Source: Montifringilla adamsi
Lineage: Eukaryota; Chordata; Aves; Passeriformes; Passeridae
Reading direction: 5' to 3'
DNA: 64,000 bases
Assembly: GCA_017590115.1 (NCBI GenBank)
Contig: JAGGNK010013114.1
Span: 682,001 to 746,000, forward strand
The notes under the pieces are model-generated. The model did not search any database. It was not told the DNA's origin and worked only from the letters and a program-made list of their open reading frames with translations. Made by a program: the position numbers and the translations under genes. Shown piece by piece: positions 11,401-26,500 of the stretch (position 1 is its first letter; each line of letters starts with the position of its first letter).

Positions 11401-14400
11401 AACCAATCTTAAAATTCAGCTAATTCCATATAATATCAGATTTCACTGCCAGCATTTCATTAAAGTCAGTTATTTAATGGTCACATTACTGTTCCGAGTC
11501 TCAGAACAGTACACACAACGTTGCCCTTGGGTATTCTGATTACTAAATGCAAAGACAGGTGGTTTTATGATACACAGCAGACATCCAGAGCATTTCTTGG
11601 AGAAAACGAAGAAGGAGCTGTTCATGATAAAAATAAGAACATATAATAGAATTTTCAAAGTGCTTGGAGAAAAAAAAATTAGCTTTTTAGCCACCTGACA
11701 ACGAGACTGTCTCCATGGCTACATCTTTGAAATAGCTCTAGTACCAAAGCACAGATTCTGGCATTACAGTCATATTTCATAAAGTAGCTGAGAAAATTAT
11801 GCAGAAAGAAAGAATTCAGTTTTATTAGACAGTGGCAGCCTTTTGGAACAGGATACACAACTTTACCTAAAAAAACCCCCAAAACCAGGCTACTGGTATT
11901 TAAGCTTAAAGTTAAGATGAAGACTATTTAATCTTAACAGAAAGTTGGCAGATGCAAGCGTAGTTCAGGATGGTACACCAATCAGAGATGCAATCATTAA
12001 AACTCTGTATTCTTGGAAATAAAGCATTTAAGTAGCTAATGAAGTTTGACAGGAAATAGCAAAGCTCTGTCTAACCAAAGAGCATTTCAAACAAGCACAT
12101 TTAAAAAAAAACTTCTACAAACCAAACAATCAAAGAACAAGGGTGCAAGGGCTCCTATGCAATTTCAAGAATCCAACATTGAAATTAGTGTGTCCAGTTG
12201 TAAATGTGGCCATGGATAGAATGTGATTTTATACTTCTACACTATTGAGAAGAACATCCAGAGAAATATGATTATACTATTGGTAAGTATTTAAATCAAA
12301 ATTAGAGAACAGATTATGCTGATGTAGGAGCTGTACAGCTGCAACAAAAAAAAGGAAAGCAGAAAAGTGGAGCCGAACAAGAGAAATGTATTTAACTGTG
12401 TAAAAGTATATCCAGACCTTCTATGAGTTGAAGTACATATATAAACAGATAATCATATAAATGCTAGACTACTGATCATCAATCCAAAATAATGATGAGG
12501 GCTGAAATCAGAATCAGGAGACCTTTCTCCTCTGAACAACGAAGTATAAAATTAGTTTGCTGCATTTGTCACAATCTCTTTTATATTTGTATTGACCGAC
12601 TAACAGTACTGGATTCCAATGTTTTGGAAGTCAAGGAGGTTTAACATTGGACTGTTAATGGAGAAAGAGTCTGTGAAGCCATCTGAATCCAAACTGGTAG
12701 CGGAAAAAGCTTTAAATCAAATTTGTACAACACAAAGGAATAAGTTTACTAGCACTTTACCAGGACTAAATGGTATTTAAGTATTCTAACAGAACTTGCA
12801 TGAAAAACTGATGAACTATTAGATAGGTTCTTAAAGCTGACAGGGAAATGAATAGCACTACTTTTTAACAAGAAAAGAAACTACAGTAAAGAGGAGAACT
12901 AGCATGCATCTGATGAACACAAAAATTTGAGGGAAAAGCAGAATGATGTGGTAAGTCTGCTCTCCTTCCCCACCTGTCCTCAAGTAATGCTTTGCTGTTC
13001 TATCCTGTTAATCCTGGTATCTGAACTGAAGCAAGACTAACTGGGAACATAGCAGTTCATTTACCCATCTCCCAGTATGGATATGTTTCTCTTTAATGTG
13101 CATAAAAAAGCCCTTGAGGGTTTGACTATTTACATACAATTGTCTGAAACAGATATTTACAACGGCCAATTTTAATTGAGTTTCTTAGCCTCTGTACCTA
13201 TCCTTCGTCATCCCATTTTTTTCATCCATAAGCTAACTTCAAGTAAAATGCAAGAATCTTCTGAATTACTTAATGTCTACTGGGCTCTTGAAAACAGGTT
13301 ATCTTTTAGTGTCCAGGATATTAAGCAAGAGTGCAGTTTGACCTTGATAAGAGTATGTTGCAGAAAACCTTGCACCTCCCAACAGTGCGGAAAATCCGGT
13401 AGCTTGCAAATTATTGGACAAGAAAACAAATCCACTCATGAAACAAATTTCCATAACTAATTTAGTTTCACTATACAAAGAGCCAGCTTTTTTCTACAAC
13501 AAATAATGCTGTTTTTACAAGGAGCTACCTATTCTTACGGCACCCAAATGAAGAAGCAATATCAGAAATTGGATTTGCCATTGCAAAAGCTGAATATTTG
13601 GATAGCTGTAGAATATCACAACCTTCACTTTTTCCTTCTTTTCTTTCTAAAAATCAAAGAATGAGATCATGAGAACCCATGCACAAGTCTCTTGAAAATA
13701 TCTATAATGAAATATTTAGTCAAACTTGTAAGAAATAAGTACTAGCACGTGGCGTCATAGTTTGAAAAGAGTTCAGGCATGCAGCCTTCATCCTCCTAGA
13801 GAGCCGCAGCCAGACTTCCCAAAGAAATAAGGCATGCAGCAGTTCATAAAAATAATGGGGAGAGGAATAAAGATGCTGAGCTCAAGGGAACAGTTAGGCT
13901 TTTAAAAATTATTCCAAATAAAGCAGAGCTCTCCCACCTTCAAGAAGAAAGGGAGAGGCTGTTTGTTTTCAAAAGAAAAATAATAAAAATATCTTCAATT
14001 ACATTTATCTCAAAAAATGCTGGAGAGAACACAAGTCCTCTTCAAATGAATGCACACAAATAAAAGAGCAATTACACAAAATTATATGATGAATATTTAA
14101 GACACTGAAATATCCTTAAGAATTAGGACAGAAGAATACTTGGATTCCAACACAAGATGACACTAAGACCAGGAATGCAGAAGAAATCCATCCTGAACCA
14201 TTTGAACACCATTCCACTTACTTGTGGCATCCAAACATCAACCTTAATTATTTAAGAAACTTCTCATGTTATTTTGTTTGTTCAGCTGTTATAATTGCAG
14301 TGGGAAAGAAAAAGCTGATGATTTGCTGTATAACACTCAAGAAGTCCTTCCTTATTTTACACAAACTCCTCACTTTCCTGCATAAAATGGAATGATGACT

Positions 14401-15055
14401 CTGTAAGTCATTACAGGTGCCAAGCCTTACTCACTGTCATTGCATTCAGAACAAACAAAAAAATGAGAGTACAAACAACATGCTAGAGGAGTTGGTAAAT
14501 ACTTCCTAAGGTATATACTAAACAGACATTCATATGCAAGTTTTGTGAATTGGTTTCTTCTTTTTTTATATATGTTTATTCTATTTGATCCATCTGTTCT
14601 TGGATGCTTCAGTTCTTAGTATTAAAACCATTCAATTCAATTTCCTTTTCTGTTCTTGTCATCAGCTCTATAAAGAGTATATATTTTTGCCATCATTATG
14701 GCAAAACGTAGTTTTGGTTGCAGCTCAAAAAAAATTCCAACCTTCTCTTCCTATTCATATTATGTTACCGTTTCTCGATTCTTACACGAGATGATCTTAT
14801 GACAGGTATATCACAGCACCTCCTAGTAAGCCTAACATGGAGCAAGTTCTGTCCTCCTACTGCTCATGTCCCCCCTCTGCTCCTGAGTGTAGCTGTAAAT
14901 TATGTTCAGAAACAAAAAATGAATTCTGTTCCACGTTTGGCATTAAAGGCAGGATTCAGCCTATAGATCTAAAGTGGGGGACTTTGTTCAGATGCTTCCA
15001 CTTTGGGGCTGTTGCCCAAGATCCCAGGGTTGTCCATAGCTAAATATATGTCCAT

Positions 15056-15083
15056 AGCTATATTTTCCATAGGAAATATAGCT
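15056..15083. repeat. Perfect inverted repeat, 10-bp arms, beside a short direct repeat
   Basis: AGCTATATTT (15056-15065) pairs with AAATATAGCT (15074-15083) across an 8-base loop. Just upstream the motif TGTCCATAGCTA occurs twice, starting at about 15031 and 15049. The cluster looks like local duplication in AT-rich DNA. Confidence 0.85.
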
Positions 15084-16552
15084 CCACTCAAGTGACTAAA
15101 GACAGGCATCTTTACACAGACTAAAATCCCACTCCATAAGTGATGACTTGTAGATAACGTAGCTAGGTCACTACTCCTTTCCATAACCTCTCTTTGATTA
15201 AGCAATTTGCAGGATAAATCTGTACTGGGCTCTTTATTTACACCACAATAACTTGCAGCACAGTTTCTTGTACATCTCCCTCATGTGCAGGTATTAACCA
15301 ATAGCTCTGATCCAGCTTATCTGTTTCACATCTAGAGCATCTGCCCATTCAGATTTCTTACCATTCTACTTTTGCCTACACATTTAGACTTCACCTTTCA
15401 GTTTTAAGGAAACACCCTCTTGAAAGAAAATTAATTCATCAAATTGAGAAAAAAAAGGCAAACAGCAAAATCATAGAAATACCTGAAAATTGTACATTTC
15501 ATAGAAGTCTACTAAATTGCATTTTGTATTCTGTGTTTGGACCAAGTGGAATGTCATAAGCAGATATGCCATGTATGGTGGAATTTGTGTCAGTCCTCAC
15601 TAGGATATGCTTGGTAGTAAAAAATAGAACAGTTAGGAAATTGGTGCCAATGCCACATGGTTAAAAAAAAGAAACGTGAGAAAGAAAAAAAGTTCTTTGA
15701 TTACTGCTGTCTTTTCTCATTACTCATGCAGAGATATCCCTATTTATCAGCAAAGGACGGAAAAATATATAATGACATTTTCATGGGAAGGGGAAAAAAT
15801 ACAACCCCTATTTGATTCTTAACTGTTTGGCTAAGTTTAAAGTTACAAAATATGTTTGCATTAAGAACCTGAGGTTTGTTTGAATATTTACTTTATAAAA
15901 GTTCTGAGCTGAGAAGCTTGCAGAGTGAATTGCATGATACTGTCAGTGTAAATTACAGGTTTTGTTTGCCACAGCCCGGTGCAATGAGCAGCTAGCCAAG
16001 AGCCAAACAAAAGGGCATAATTTAAAACACTCAATCAGTTATATTCTGAGACATTTTGTTTAGTGTTTAATAAGCCCTCTAGGGATGCAGAAATTACTAA
16101 AGCACATTGTCCTGACATGAGGTAAAACGGTCCTCTCCTGTCACCACATTTCTGGGAATTTGACGTTAATGCAGTAGATGAATGTACGTCCATATATAAA
16201 CACACATACACGTACATATATACACACTCATATTTTTGCACATATGTATATTGGGATACATTTTATTTTACAGATTTGCACACCTGATGTTCTTTATTGC
16301 TTTCCACCTTGCAAATGAGACATCCACAGCCAGTAAAATTTCCATACCCTTTTATATATTCATTCATCTACTCTCTCTGCACAATTTCTTGTTTTATATG
16401 TTAAGAGAGGACACAATCAAATGCATCACACAAAGCATTATGAATGGAGAGTAAAGGTTGCTCAGGAACTGTTCTCTACTTTATCTTGCATTATGGAAAA
16501 AGAAAATCTCTATTAATATGAAAACAGGGTAACTCCAAAACTACACCAAAAG

Positions 16553-16575
16553 AAAAAAAAAAAAAAAAAAAAAAA
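16553..16575. repeat. Poly-A tract, 23 bases
   Basis: An uninterrupted A run in the intron, directly followed by GCTTG. Confidence 0.95.
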
Positions 16576-19499
16576 GCTTGTTTCTTTTATTGATATGACA
16601 CTTCAACCAGAAATTTCTAAGCCCAAAAGTTTAGGGAATTCTACTGAGCCTTTAGATGCAAGATAAAGGCACTGAAATGGTTGACTTTTGTTTCTGAGTA
16701 TTCAGCAGCATGCATGAAACAGAAAGGAAAAATATTATTTTGAAATCAAATGTATTTCTGATTAGAAATAAAAATGAGACATTATTATAGAACAAATTAT
16801 TCTGTCCATGCTTACCCTGCAGTTTGCCTCTTACACTTCTGTTAAGAATCCTATGCTAAGAGTCCTGATATTATGCTAGAAAAAGCATAATAACATGCTT
16901 TACCAATCTTTTTATTCTCTGCTTCCAAGTCACTATGAAAGAGCAATGGCTTTTGTTGGTGCCCTTAATACACATAAATCAATATTAAAAAAACTAAGAT
17001 ATTTTGAATTCCTGGAAGGAAGCAAAGAGAAAGGGGTTTGTAATGCCTATTCCCAGGCAGGGAGGAGTCAATCAGAAATGTAAAATTCCTGTCCTGGTGA
17101 CCACAATCTCTAGTGCATTTAGGTTTCAATTACTGTCATCTATTTACATTATTAAAATATTTATTTCATTAGTATACAGGTAAGGTATTTTTGCACACTT
17201 TAATTTCTCCACATTAATAAGCTAACATCCTAGGAGTTTACATCTTTTAAAAACATACAAACATTCCACTTAAAAGGAAATGGTATAAAACAACATCAGA
17301 AGACATTCCTGACGTTAAAGCCTAAATATTTACATAGGATCTCTACTCTACTCATGTTGCATCCTCCTCTTCGAATATTTACAAACTTCAAATTATAATT
17401 TGCAATAAACCCCAAAGCATTAGATTTGTTGTCTCTTTAGTTTATTCAGAGAGGCCTCCAGAGTAGGCAGTTCCTAATCATCTCTAGGCAAAATTTCATC
17501 ACGGAAAACAATCTACAACAGCATCAGCACTGCAGACTGGATGGTGAAGTAAACAACAATACTGATCGCCAAGACCCATAGAAGAAACTCATCTCAGTAC
17601 AGTAAACCAACATAGCTTATATTTGAGACTGAAAAAAACAACTCCAGTGACTCTGGCTAAAAGGATTTAAAGACTTTTGAAGAAGTTCAAATCTACTCCT
17701 ATTAGAAGTTGCACCTAAGAGAACATCTCATCTTCTCAGCATTAAAAAAAGCAGACTGACCCCCACCATGATATCCAAATCCAACTAAATTTGCAACTAT
17801 ACTCAAAACAGTTAATATCCACTGCTATGCACCAGCACAGGTCAGACACACAGAAGTCAGAGCTACACACCTGCACAAAGCTTTTTTCAAATATCCAAAG
17901 CTATACTTTAAGAAGCTAATAGTTCAGTAATAACAAGAGTGACTTTTTTACAGGGCAACTAATTGCCAGTACTCCTGGTAAGAACAGGACCCTAAAGCTC
18001 AGATGATCTAAAGAAGGATTTATCATTTTATTAGGAAAAGACAAGATATTGGTGGATCTTATCTAAAGATAGGTGGCACAAAAGCATAGATTTCAATCTT
18101 CAGTCAGGGAGGGATGACAGCAGTGGCTGTCTCTCCTCCAGCATTTGCTATATGGTGACTGAAGTAAAATGGAGCAGTAGAACTTCTGTTCAACTCAAGA
18201 AAAAGAAAGGGAAAAAGGATGAATTCACTGCTAGCATTTCACAAGAAATAACTAGGTGTGCACATGTGTACTATACCCAGCAAGCAGTCCACACATGTCC
18301 CTTTGAAATCTGCCCTTCTACTGGATGGCTTCCACTCATGGCACACAGACAGGCAACAATCCTGTTGCTTTAAAAAGCTGTACAAACCATTTGGAGTTTC
18401 CCACACCATAAAGATGTCACACCTTGAGACTAGAGTTACGTGGTGGTGGAGTACAATGACATGAGGCCATGCACCGATTCCCTTCTGACACCTGACAGCG
18501 GGTCACAGTGTGTATGTTTTAGCCAAGGTACTGAAGCAAAAAGCTCTTTCTCAAACATGACAAGTCCTCACAGCATTTTTGCTGGTGTGATGGCCAATCC
18601 AAGGAAAAACTCAAATCAGCTGAAGTGTTTATAATACAAAATGTAGTTCTTTCCTTAACCATTAGTTGCTCAGAAACCAAAACACGACCAGAGCAGCAGA
18701 AGGACAAACCTCTTTAAATGCACGCTTCAAACTGATGCATGATTAGGAGGCAGGACCTCACAGAAAGGATACATGTCCTTGTCCCTTCTGACCTGCATCA
18801 CTGTAGTCCGCACATTTGCACAATTCTGCTTGCATGGAAGTGATTCCAGCAAAGTCAATTTACTGAACTAAAAAGCCAACAATCAATCAAAATACAGGGC
18901 AATTGAACGCATTTGCAAGTAAGTAAAATAAGACATACAGAAACTATCAAATAGAAAATACTTAATAATTTTCCTAAAGCTTCTTTAAAAATGTCTCCTC
19001 TTTCTTCCCAAACAAGCAGTACATTAATAATTTTTGTTGCACAGGTTCCCCTCTCTAAACAGTTAGAAATTCTTGTCTTCCTTTTTAACTCCAAAGATTT
19101 CTATGAATTTCAGATGCATTTTCCTGGCTTTTTGCTAACATGGGTGACAACCAGAATAACGTAAATAGGTTTCCTTTCAAAACGTTTGTTTTAATTCATT
19201 TTGCTGACAGTATTTGTGATGTCATTTACTCTGGTAGAGATACTAGCTCAGGTTTCTCAAGTTTTCAGTGTTACTTGTTAACACAATACTAAATATGGAG
19301 GCTGTTTTCATTGTTTTTGTTTTAAAAAAAAAAAAGCTAGAGCAGGCTTTTTATCTATTTTTAGAAGTTTAGAAGCATACTTTCTGAATTTAAATAAGAT
19401 TGGGAAGGCATTTGCCCTTCACTCCCCAGAATAAATTACAATTGCTAGCATAATGCAATCAACTTACCAGTATTTATAATCTCACATAAGACTTAGCAT

Positions 19500-19740
19500 C
19501 TCAAAATTAAACCACTAGACCATAAAATCCCAGAGCCAGAAGAGGTCAGAAAGGAGAATGAACAAAATTAAAACATCATCTAGTCAATTTTCCTTTTCCA
19601 TTCCAGGACTAAGATCTGCATGGAGTAAGGGCCATAACAAGACCAAAGAGTTGCCAAGTTACAGTTCTCCAAGGGCCTCACCACTCTTCAGCAAGCAGGC
19701 CACATTTCTGAAGGCAAATGTGGTGGGACACATTCTCCGA
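19500..19740. mobile_element. Possible ancient L3/CR1-like fragment
   Basis: The stretch contains CCATAAAATCCCAGAGCCAG, then AGAGGTCAG and CATCTAGTC. These recall the 3' tail of old CR1/L3 LINEs in the order expected for one orientation. The match is short and diverged, and simple chance is a real alternative. Confidence 0.25.
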
Positions 19741-22700
19741 GGGTTTTGATAAATCATTTTTCAATAGAAAGAAAACACTGATTTCCTCCTAAGCATTTTT
19801 GAGAATATATTATTTGGATTGTAGAGTTTTCAGCTTCAGACCAAAAAGCATTCCTAAACACACATTTTACATGTCATCACAAGCTCCACAAGACTAGGTT
19901 TGACCTTGACCTTCCCAACAACACTCTCCCTTCAAATGAATTATTCAACTCAGGGCACAAAATTAACTGAGGAAACAGAAAGAACTACCCACATTCTCTC
20001 CCCATCAGTTTGAGATTTTGCATTTTGCTTACAATTGCGCACAGACATAGCGTGGAGACAAACCCTTCTTAAAGTAAAGTCAGCAGGTTACCTCAGCATG
20101 TACTGTACACTGGCAACACTGTTTTGGATGATGCCTGTTTCCAGGACAGCTATTCCATTCATTAAGCAGTACATCTTATGCTGCATTGAGCCATAAACAT
20201 TCTAGCTAGCTCAATATGGTAAAAATAAAAAAGGCACAAAACTGAATATTAAAATAAAGGAGGTTTTCAAATCTTCCTCTTTTAAAATTAGAATATGAAT
20301 GAAGGTTGGTTTGTCTATTTGCACCCAGATTTCCCCCTCTATTCCTTGGCTGAGGCTCTGAACCTCTCCTATCACCTTCCACTCCCTCAGAGAGCAGAGA
20401 AATTATGAAGGCACTGTAATACGAAGATTACGTATAGAAAACCTGAATAAATGGAGCATAAATGTTTGTCTTTAAATAAATCAGTCACTCAGAAGTTAAG
20501 TGTACCAATTATGTGGCTAACGTTAGGGCAACAAATTTTTCCTTGCCTTCCCATTGCCATATGCCTGTCATTTTTTTTCCTACATTTTCCACTTACTGTT
20601 TCAAACATATGTTGCCACTTACAAGCCAAGAAAGCAATCTCTGAATTGCCCCCTTCAAGTATGATGGAATGGCAGACTGAATGGAGCCAGAGAGAGCACC
20701 ATTAGCAGTTGTTCACACTTGTTTTCTCTTAACTTCCTCTTCTCCAAAGTTTATTCTTCCAACGCAAGGGGACAAAAACTAATAAAGCCATCTATGACTC
20801 ATGCTGCAAAATATATAGCTGCAGCCATGTACTGGAGAAGCAATATTTTACCTTTTTTTTAAGGTCACTTTAAAGAAACTTTTTCTCCTTGCAGTTTGCA
20901 GATGGAAGATTCCTTTGTGAATTGCTTACCCAAGCACTCACACTGGTGATCCAACAGTCTTGTAAACTCGCTGCTCAGTTTGCCAGTGGTTTGCAGTCTC
21001 TCTCCCTGCAACTCCTGCTTCCCAGGGTCAGCTTGGTCACACACTTCACAATTCCAGAATATTGCACCTCAAATAACATCTATAACACTACAAATGCGCT
21101 TGTTTTTGTTGTCAAGAGAAGACCATGAAAAGCTAAAACCACACAGATAATTCTTCAGGAAGGTGGGCAGAAAAAAAGAGTAAAAGATTAATGGATAGGG
21201 GGAAAAAAATGGATGTATCCACTAAAAGAGAAGTGAGCAGTTACCTTGGTATCATTAAACAGAAGTAATTAGTTCATCAAAAAATAAATTTTTTAAACAG
21301 GTTTAAAATAACCAACCGTGTCCAAAAAGAGTCACTCAATGATAAACAGCACAAAGGTAGATATGCTGGCCAGCTTCAAGAGAAGTTTCATGGAATAAAA
21401 AGTGTTACTAAACTAAATAGAATTAAAGTAAAACTTAATTATTTTCCTTTCATCAGTGCTCTTGCACTGCTCATCAGCATCACAATCACTATGTGACAAT
21501 ACTTGATCTTTTCTTTTTATGGTTTTGTTTTTCCTTTCTTTGGTTGGTCGATTTCAGGTTCTTGGGTTGTTTTTTTCTTGTTTGGTTAGGGTTTTTTGAT
21601 TGTTCATTTGTTTTTAATGTGAGGAGATGCAGACAGAGGTTTCCAAACGAAAAAAAGGGAACCAATGTCAGAAAAACTAAACTACCTAAACTGCATAATC
21701 AGATACTACAGAATTACCTTATACCTCCATTTAAAGTCTCAAGAGCATAATGAAACCAACAGTGATGCACAGCTTGAAACCTGGTACTTTCTTAAGTTTG
21801 CAAAGCCAGTGTTAGTTACTTAAAGACACAGGTTTATGCTAAGAATGGGAACTATCCAGCACATCTTAGTTTTATTTACAGTTTTGTTACCGAGTGACTC
21901 TTCTTGGACATGCTAGGTTATTTTACCTGTTTTTTAAGCCTAATTTTCATCCCAGAGTTTGCTGCTTGTTACTTCCAAGGTATCCTATGAAACTGACTGC
22001 AATTCATGTAGAATTATGCTTTTCCTTACATTTCTGGGTAGTATTCAGGACTAATTCACAGAGGCCAAAAAGCAGAAAGGCCATGTGGTGAGCTCCACAG
22101 CCAAAAAGAGAAATCCTACAGGCTGATGCTTCCCTACCAAAACCTGGAGGGTGTTTGTAGTGGTATTTTCCTTAACACATCAATCACATGTAAATTTAGC
22201 TCTCCAAATTAACTAGTAATCCTTTGTCCCAATGTCTGCTCCACCACTGGTATAAATATCACTGGGAGACTGAAACAGAAAAATGCCTACGTGAGTAACT
22301 ATCAGGGAGAAAATGTCACACAGGCTCATCCCCCCACCCAACACTCCCCTCTCTGCTTTTCTAAACAGAACTGCTAACAAGAAAAAGAGAAGCAAGTTGG
22401 TAGGATGTTAAACGTCACCTATTGCCCATCCAATGGATAACAGCTGAAACTTGCATTCATCAAAAAATTTGCATATTACCTTTATTAGGTCTACTGAGTG
22501 CTCATCCACACTCTGTCCTGGGTATGCATTTCCAATAAAAACCATGAAGAATTACACTGTCTGCTATGACTGGACAAAAAAGGAAGTTTTAAATTCTTCT
22601 GTATATGCCTTGCTTTTCACTTGAGGATCTTCAGTACTATACACAACTCTGTCCCAGTGGTCCTTGAAGGATCTAGGAGAGTATTTTGAGACCAACACTT

Positions 22701-22846
22701 TTAAAATCAGTATCTTGTTTCAAGATTTTTATGGGAGCACTGTCCATCTGAAACTGATGTGGTGGAGAACTGGGGGGATTCTGTGAAATGACCAAATCCA
22801 GTTTTTTATTTCTAAGGATATGTTGGGACAGGCACAATAACAAAAA

Positions 22847-22864
22847 GAACTTGTTAACAAGTTC
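22847..22864. repeat. 18-bp perfect palindrome
   Basis: GAACTTGTT is followed directly by its reverse complement AACAAGTTC. It is a perfect dyad centred on a GTTAAC core. Confidence 0.9.
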
Positions 22865-23523
22865 CCACTCTTCAAGAAATATACCTCAAAAGCAAAGTCA
22901 ATATTGATGGATTATTCATACTGGAGCCTAATTTAGTCTGGGAGCAGCAAAAGAGGAAAGAGAAGAACAAAACCTTGGGTTCAGTCAGCATTTTCTTCCA
23001 AAAACACCTTCCAGCCTAAAAAGTACACATACCCAGAGGCTGACTAGCAGTTGTAATTTGAAAGTTGGTACAATTTTACCCTGAAGCCACATATAAAAAC
23101 TGCATTAAGACAACACAGGAAATCAGATGTAGATCATCATAACATAAAGCTCAGATTTTTTAATGCAGGGGTTTTGTTTGGTTTTTGTTTTTTTTTAATG
23201 TGGTCTCATTTACCTCAGAGTAAGGACTTACCTGTTTATTTAATTTGGTTTATGAAATCCAGGTTCATTAAAACTAGACTGAGATCACAAAAAATACCAC
23301 GGCAATCAATAAGAGACCAAACTTTGGTATCACTTTCATGTAGTTTGAGAATTATAAGCTATATATTATACCTTTTACAAAAAAAGTTCTTATTAAAAAC
23401 CAGACCAGAACTGGACTAATTAAGATCACCAGACACATATTTTGTACATATGGTCCTTAACAAGTGAATAACTCTATAAAGTGCTTAAATTAGCTTAGAA
23501 AGACAAACTTAGTATTTCATAAC

Positions 23524-23542
23524 AAAAAAAAAAAAAAAAAAA
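23524..23542. repeat. Poly-A tract, 19 bases
   Basis: An uninterrupted run of 19 A residues with no adjacent retroposon body that I can recognise. Confidence 0.95.
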
Positions 23543-26500
23543 TTCCAGTATTTTTAAGTGGATCATTTTCCAATAAATTAAAACCACAGACTGGATGGAA
23601 ATTGGTCTACCTTCTTTGAATTCATTAACAGGAATTATACCACATGAAAGTTCAGCAAATCAGTCTATAAATATATCCATAAAACTCTACTGGTTCTGTC
23701 TGTTTGTTTTAATACATTTAAGTGCATTTATAGAAAGATGATGAACTCATTAAACCAATTTAAAATCTTATTTTCTTTAGCTACACCCTTCCCAAGTGAA
23801 TCCTATCCCCAGGCTATTATTTCACTTCATAGCTGTTGATAGGCTGGTTAGGAAATGGTTAAGTCTGCAAGATTATGTCTTCCATATGCAACTACCATTC
23901 AGCATCCCACCCTAAGGGTACAATCATCCAATAAAGGCTTTGTTCTGATGATGTAATGCATGCATTTGATATCCCACTTGAGAACTCTGTTGGATGTAAA
24001 GACAGCTATAGCCTAGTGACTTTGCAAATAGGATGATGTAATATTTGTTGGGAAGTAACAAAACATCTGAGCATGCTCACTGTGAACCACAGAATTCAGA
24101 AGCCCAAGCACTTTTCAGTCTGAACCACTCAGGCACTCGAGAGCTGTGTACCTCTTCATGGTTTGATGTAGCACTTACAAACTTTCTGACACCAAGAACA
24201 GAATCAGTCTTCTTCCCACACAAAAAAACCACACAACCCAACTTCATTTGAATTTACAGGTTCTCACAAAATGGAATAAAATTTTCTCCCAAATTGCATC
24301 TACGAACAAGAAAGAAAAAATGTTTTCTTTAAGCAACTTTATAAAATGCATATGCCCAAAAGGCAGCAGCCAAAAGACCACCTAAAGTGATCTGTGCAAT
24401 TCCTAAGAGAGAAATAACATGTGGAATTCCAGCTTGTACCAATACATCCATAGCTTCAGAGTTGTGAAAGTGTTTAACTTAGGATTTGCATTCAAATGTT
24501 GCGCATGAACACATTCCTGGTACATTCGTTGTTCATCAAAGTGAAAACAATAATAGCCTATAAATGTCATAAAACCATGCACACAAACATACACTTTAAA
24601 AGGACTGTCACCTTTTGGGGTTTTAGATATAGCAGCTTTCATAGTTCAGGTCAATCAAGAAGTGGTTTTTAAAAGAGAAGAAAAGTTTAGTGAAAGTAAA
24701 ATATTCAAATATTCACTAGAAAAATGACACAACAAAACAATAAGATTCTATTATAAAATCACTGTCACTTAAGAAATTACTATGAGAGAGAACAATGTCA
24801 GGGTCAGAAAAATGAAGACATTTAAAAAAAAAAAAATCAAACACAAAGCTCTACCAGAAAACAAAGTGAACATTTTTCTTCATTATGAAAGATGTGACCA
24901 TTTCCTTTGTCCTCAATGCCATGCAATTGACAGTAACAAGTTGGCCCTATTTGAAACACAAAATTACTAAGATAATTCCATGCAGAAATGCAATATCCAG
25001 AGATTCTCCTTTCTAAACTGAGATTAATGTCCAAGTGAAAAGCATTTGCGATTCAGTGCGGATTACTTCCCAATTCTGGACCTCTTCCCTTCCCCACTGA
25101 CCTCCCTCAGGGAACAAAAGTGCAACCGATGAGCCTCCCTGCATTCCACTACAAATGCTAAAAATACCTCTAACCATTCCTTCCCAGTCACTCCGCTGAA
25201 CATCGGCATCTTCACACAACCCTCCCTCCACCTTCCAATAATCCACTAAGGGATTTTCTTCTTCCAACACGACAAAGACAAACTGGAACCTCACCTGACC
25301 AATATTATCCTCTTTTATTGGTTTTGGCTCCTAGATGCACATAAAAACCAGAGAGAGAAACAGAATAGCACAAGAAGATGTTAATAGCTGGTGCAGTAGT
25401 TAAAGAAAAAAAATCCCAAACAAACAACTTCACAAAGTGATTTGGTCTCTCTGTTATACAGCAGTTCTGAAAAGAAACAAATTGCACAAATTACAGTTAT
25501 GAAAAGAAAAAAAAATGCAAATTTGAACTTGCAAGAAGATTCACAAACATGATTCCCCATTTCTTTTTGTATTACCTATGTTAATACTATTTCCTGAAGT
25601 CTGTAGGAATTCACTACCAAAAAAGGGCAGCTTTGCTGCTTTTGGTAAGCACCTAAAATAGAGAAAATGCTTCCAAGAAAGCCCAGTATTGAAGCAAAAG
25701 TAATGAGTTTGACTAAATGATCCAAATTCTATGACATCAATACATGTGGAACATAGACCAGGACATCATTTAAAGCTAAGGTATCCCAAACAGCCCTCAG
25801 TCACTCATTCTAAATATTAACTAGCTGAAAGAAATCAAAATCCATTGGAACCATCATTCATTGAAGATCAGACACACCCAGAACTCCTTTGTGTAAAAGT
25901 GCATAAACTTTTCAGAGTGATTCCCAACAGATCTGGAGATGCTTCAGAATTCCCTCCAACTCAGACCCTGCTCTCCACGAGCAAACCCATGATCAGGGTT
26001 TCCACAAACCCCTGAGCTATGTGTGTTTCTGCTCCAGGGATACCTATGCCTACCACAACTGCTTCAAGAACTGCAACCATCTGTCACACTGACTGCTGAG
26101 AAAAATATACTTAGAACATTTCTGGGCATGACTTGCTTTCATTTACATACACACAGATAGCTAAAAGTTAAGGCTCCACTTAGGTTCCCAAGCCCCAAGG
26201 TCAAAGCAATTTTATAGCTCTCAAAGTGTTTGTTCTTGTCAAGCTCTGTATAACCTTATGTCACTCTGGACACATCTTGGGCTTCTAGCAAAATAACTCC
26301 TCCTATTTTGGTAGTGTTGGATTCATGTATGCTGCTACTCAGCAGCAATATCAAGGACTGATTTGTTTTATTTGAGAATAGCCTCTGCCCATATACTATG
26401 GGAATTTGAAATAAAAACAATTAAAATCAGAAAAATAGAGTAAAACAGAGAAGAACTAACAAACTTCATGTGCTCCAAACTTGAATCAAAGTAAGAGGTC

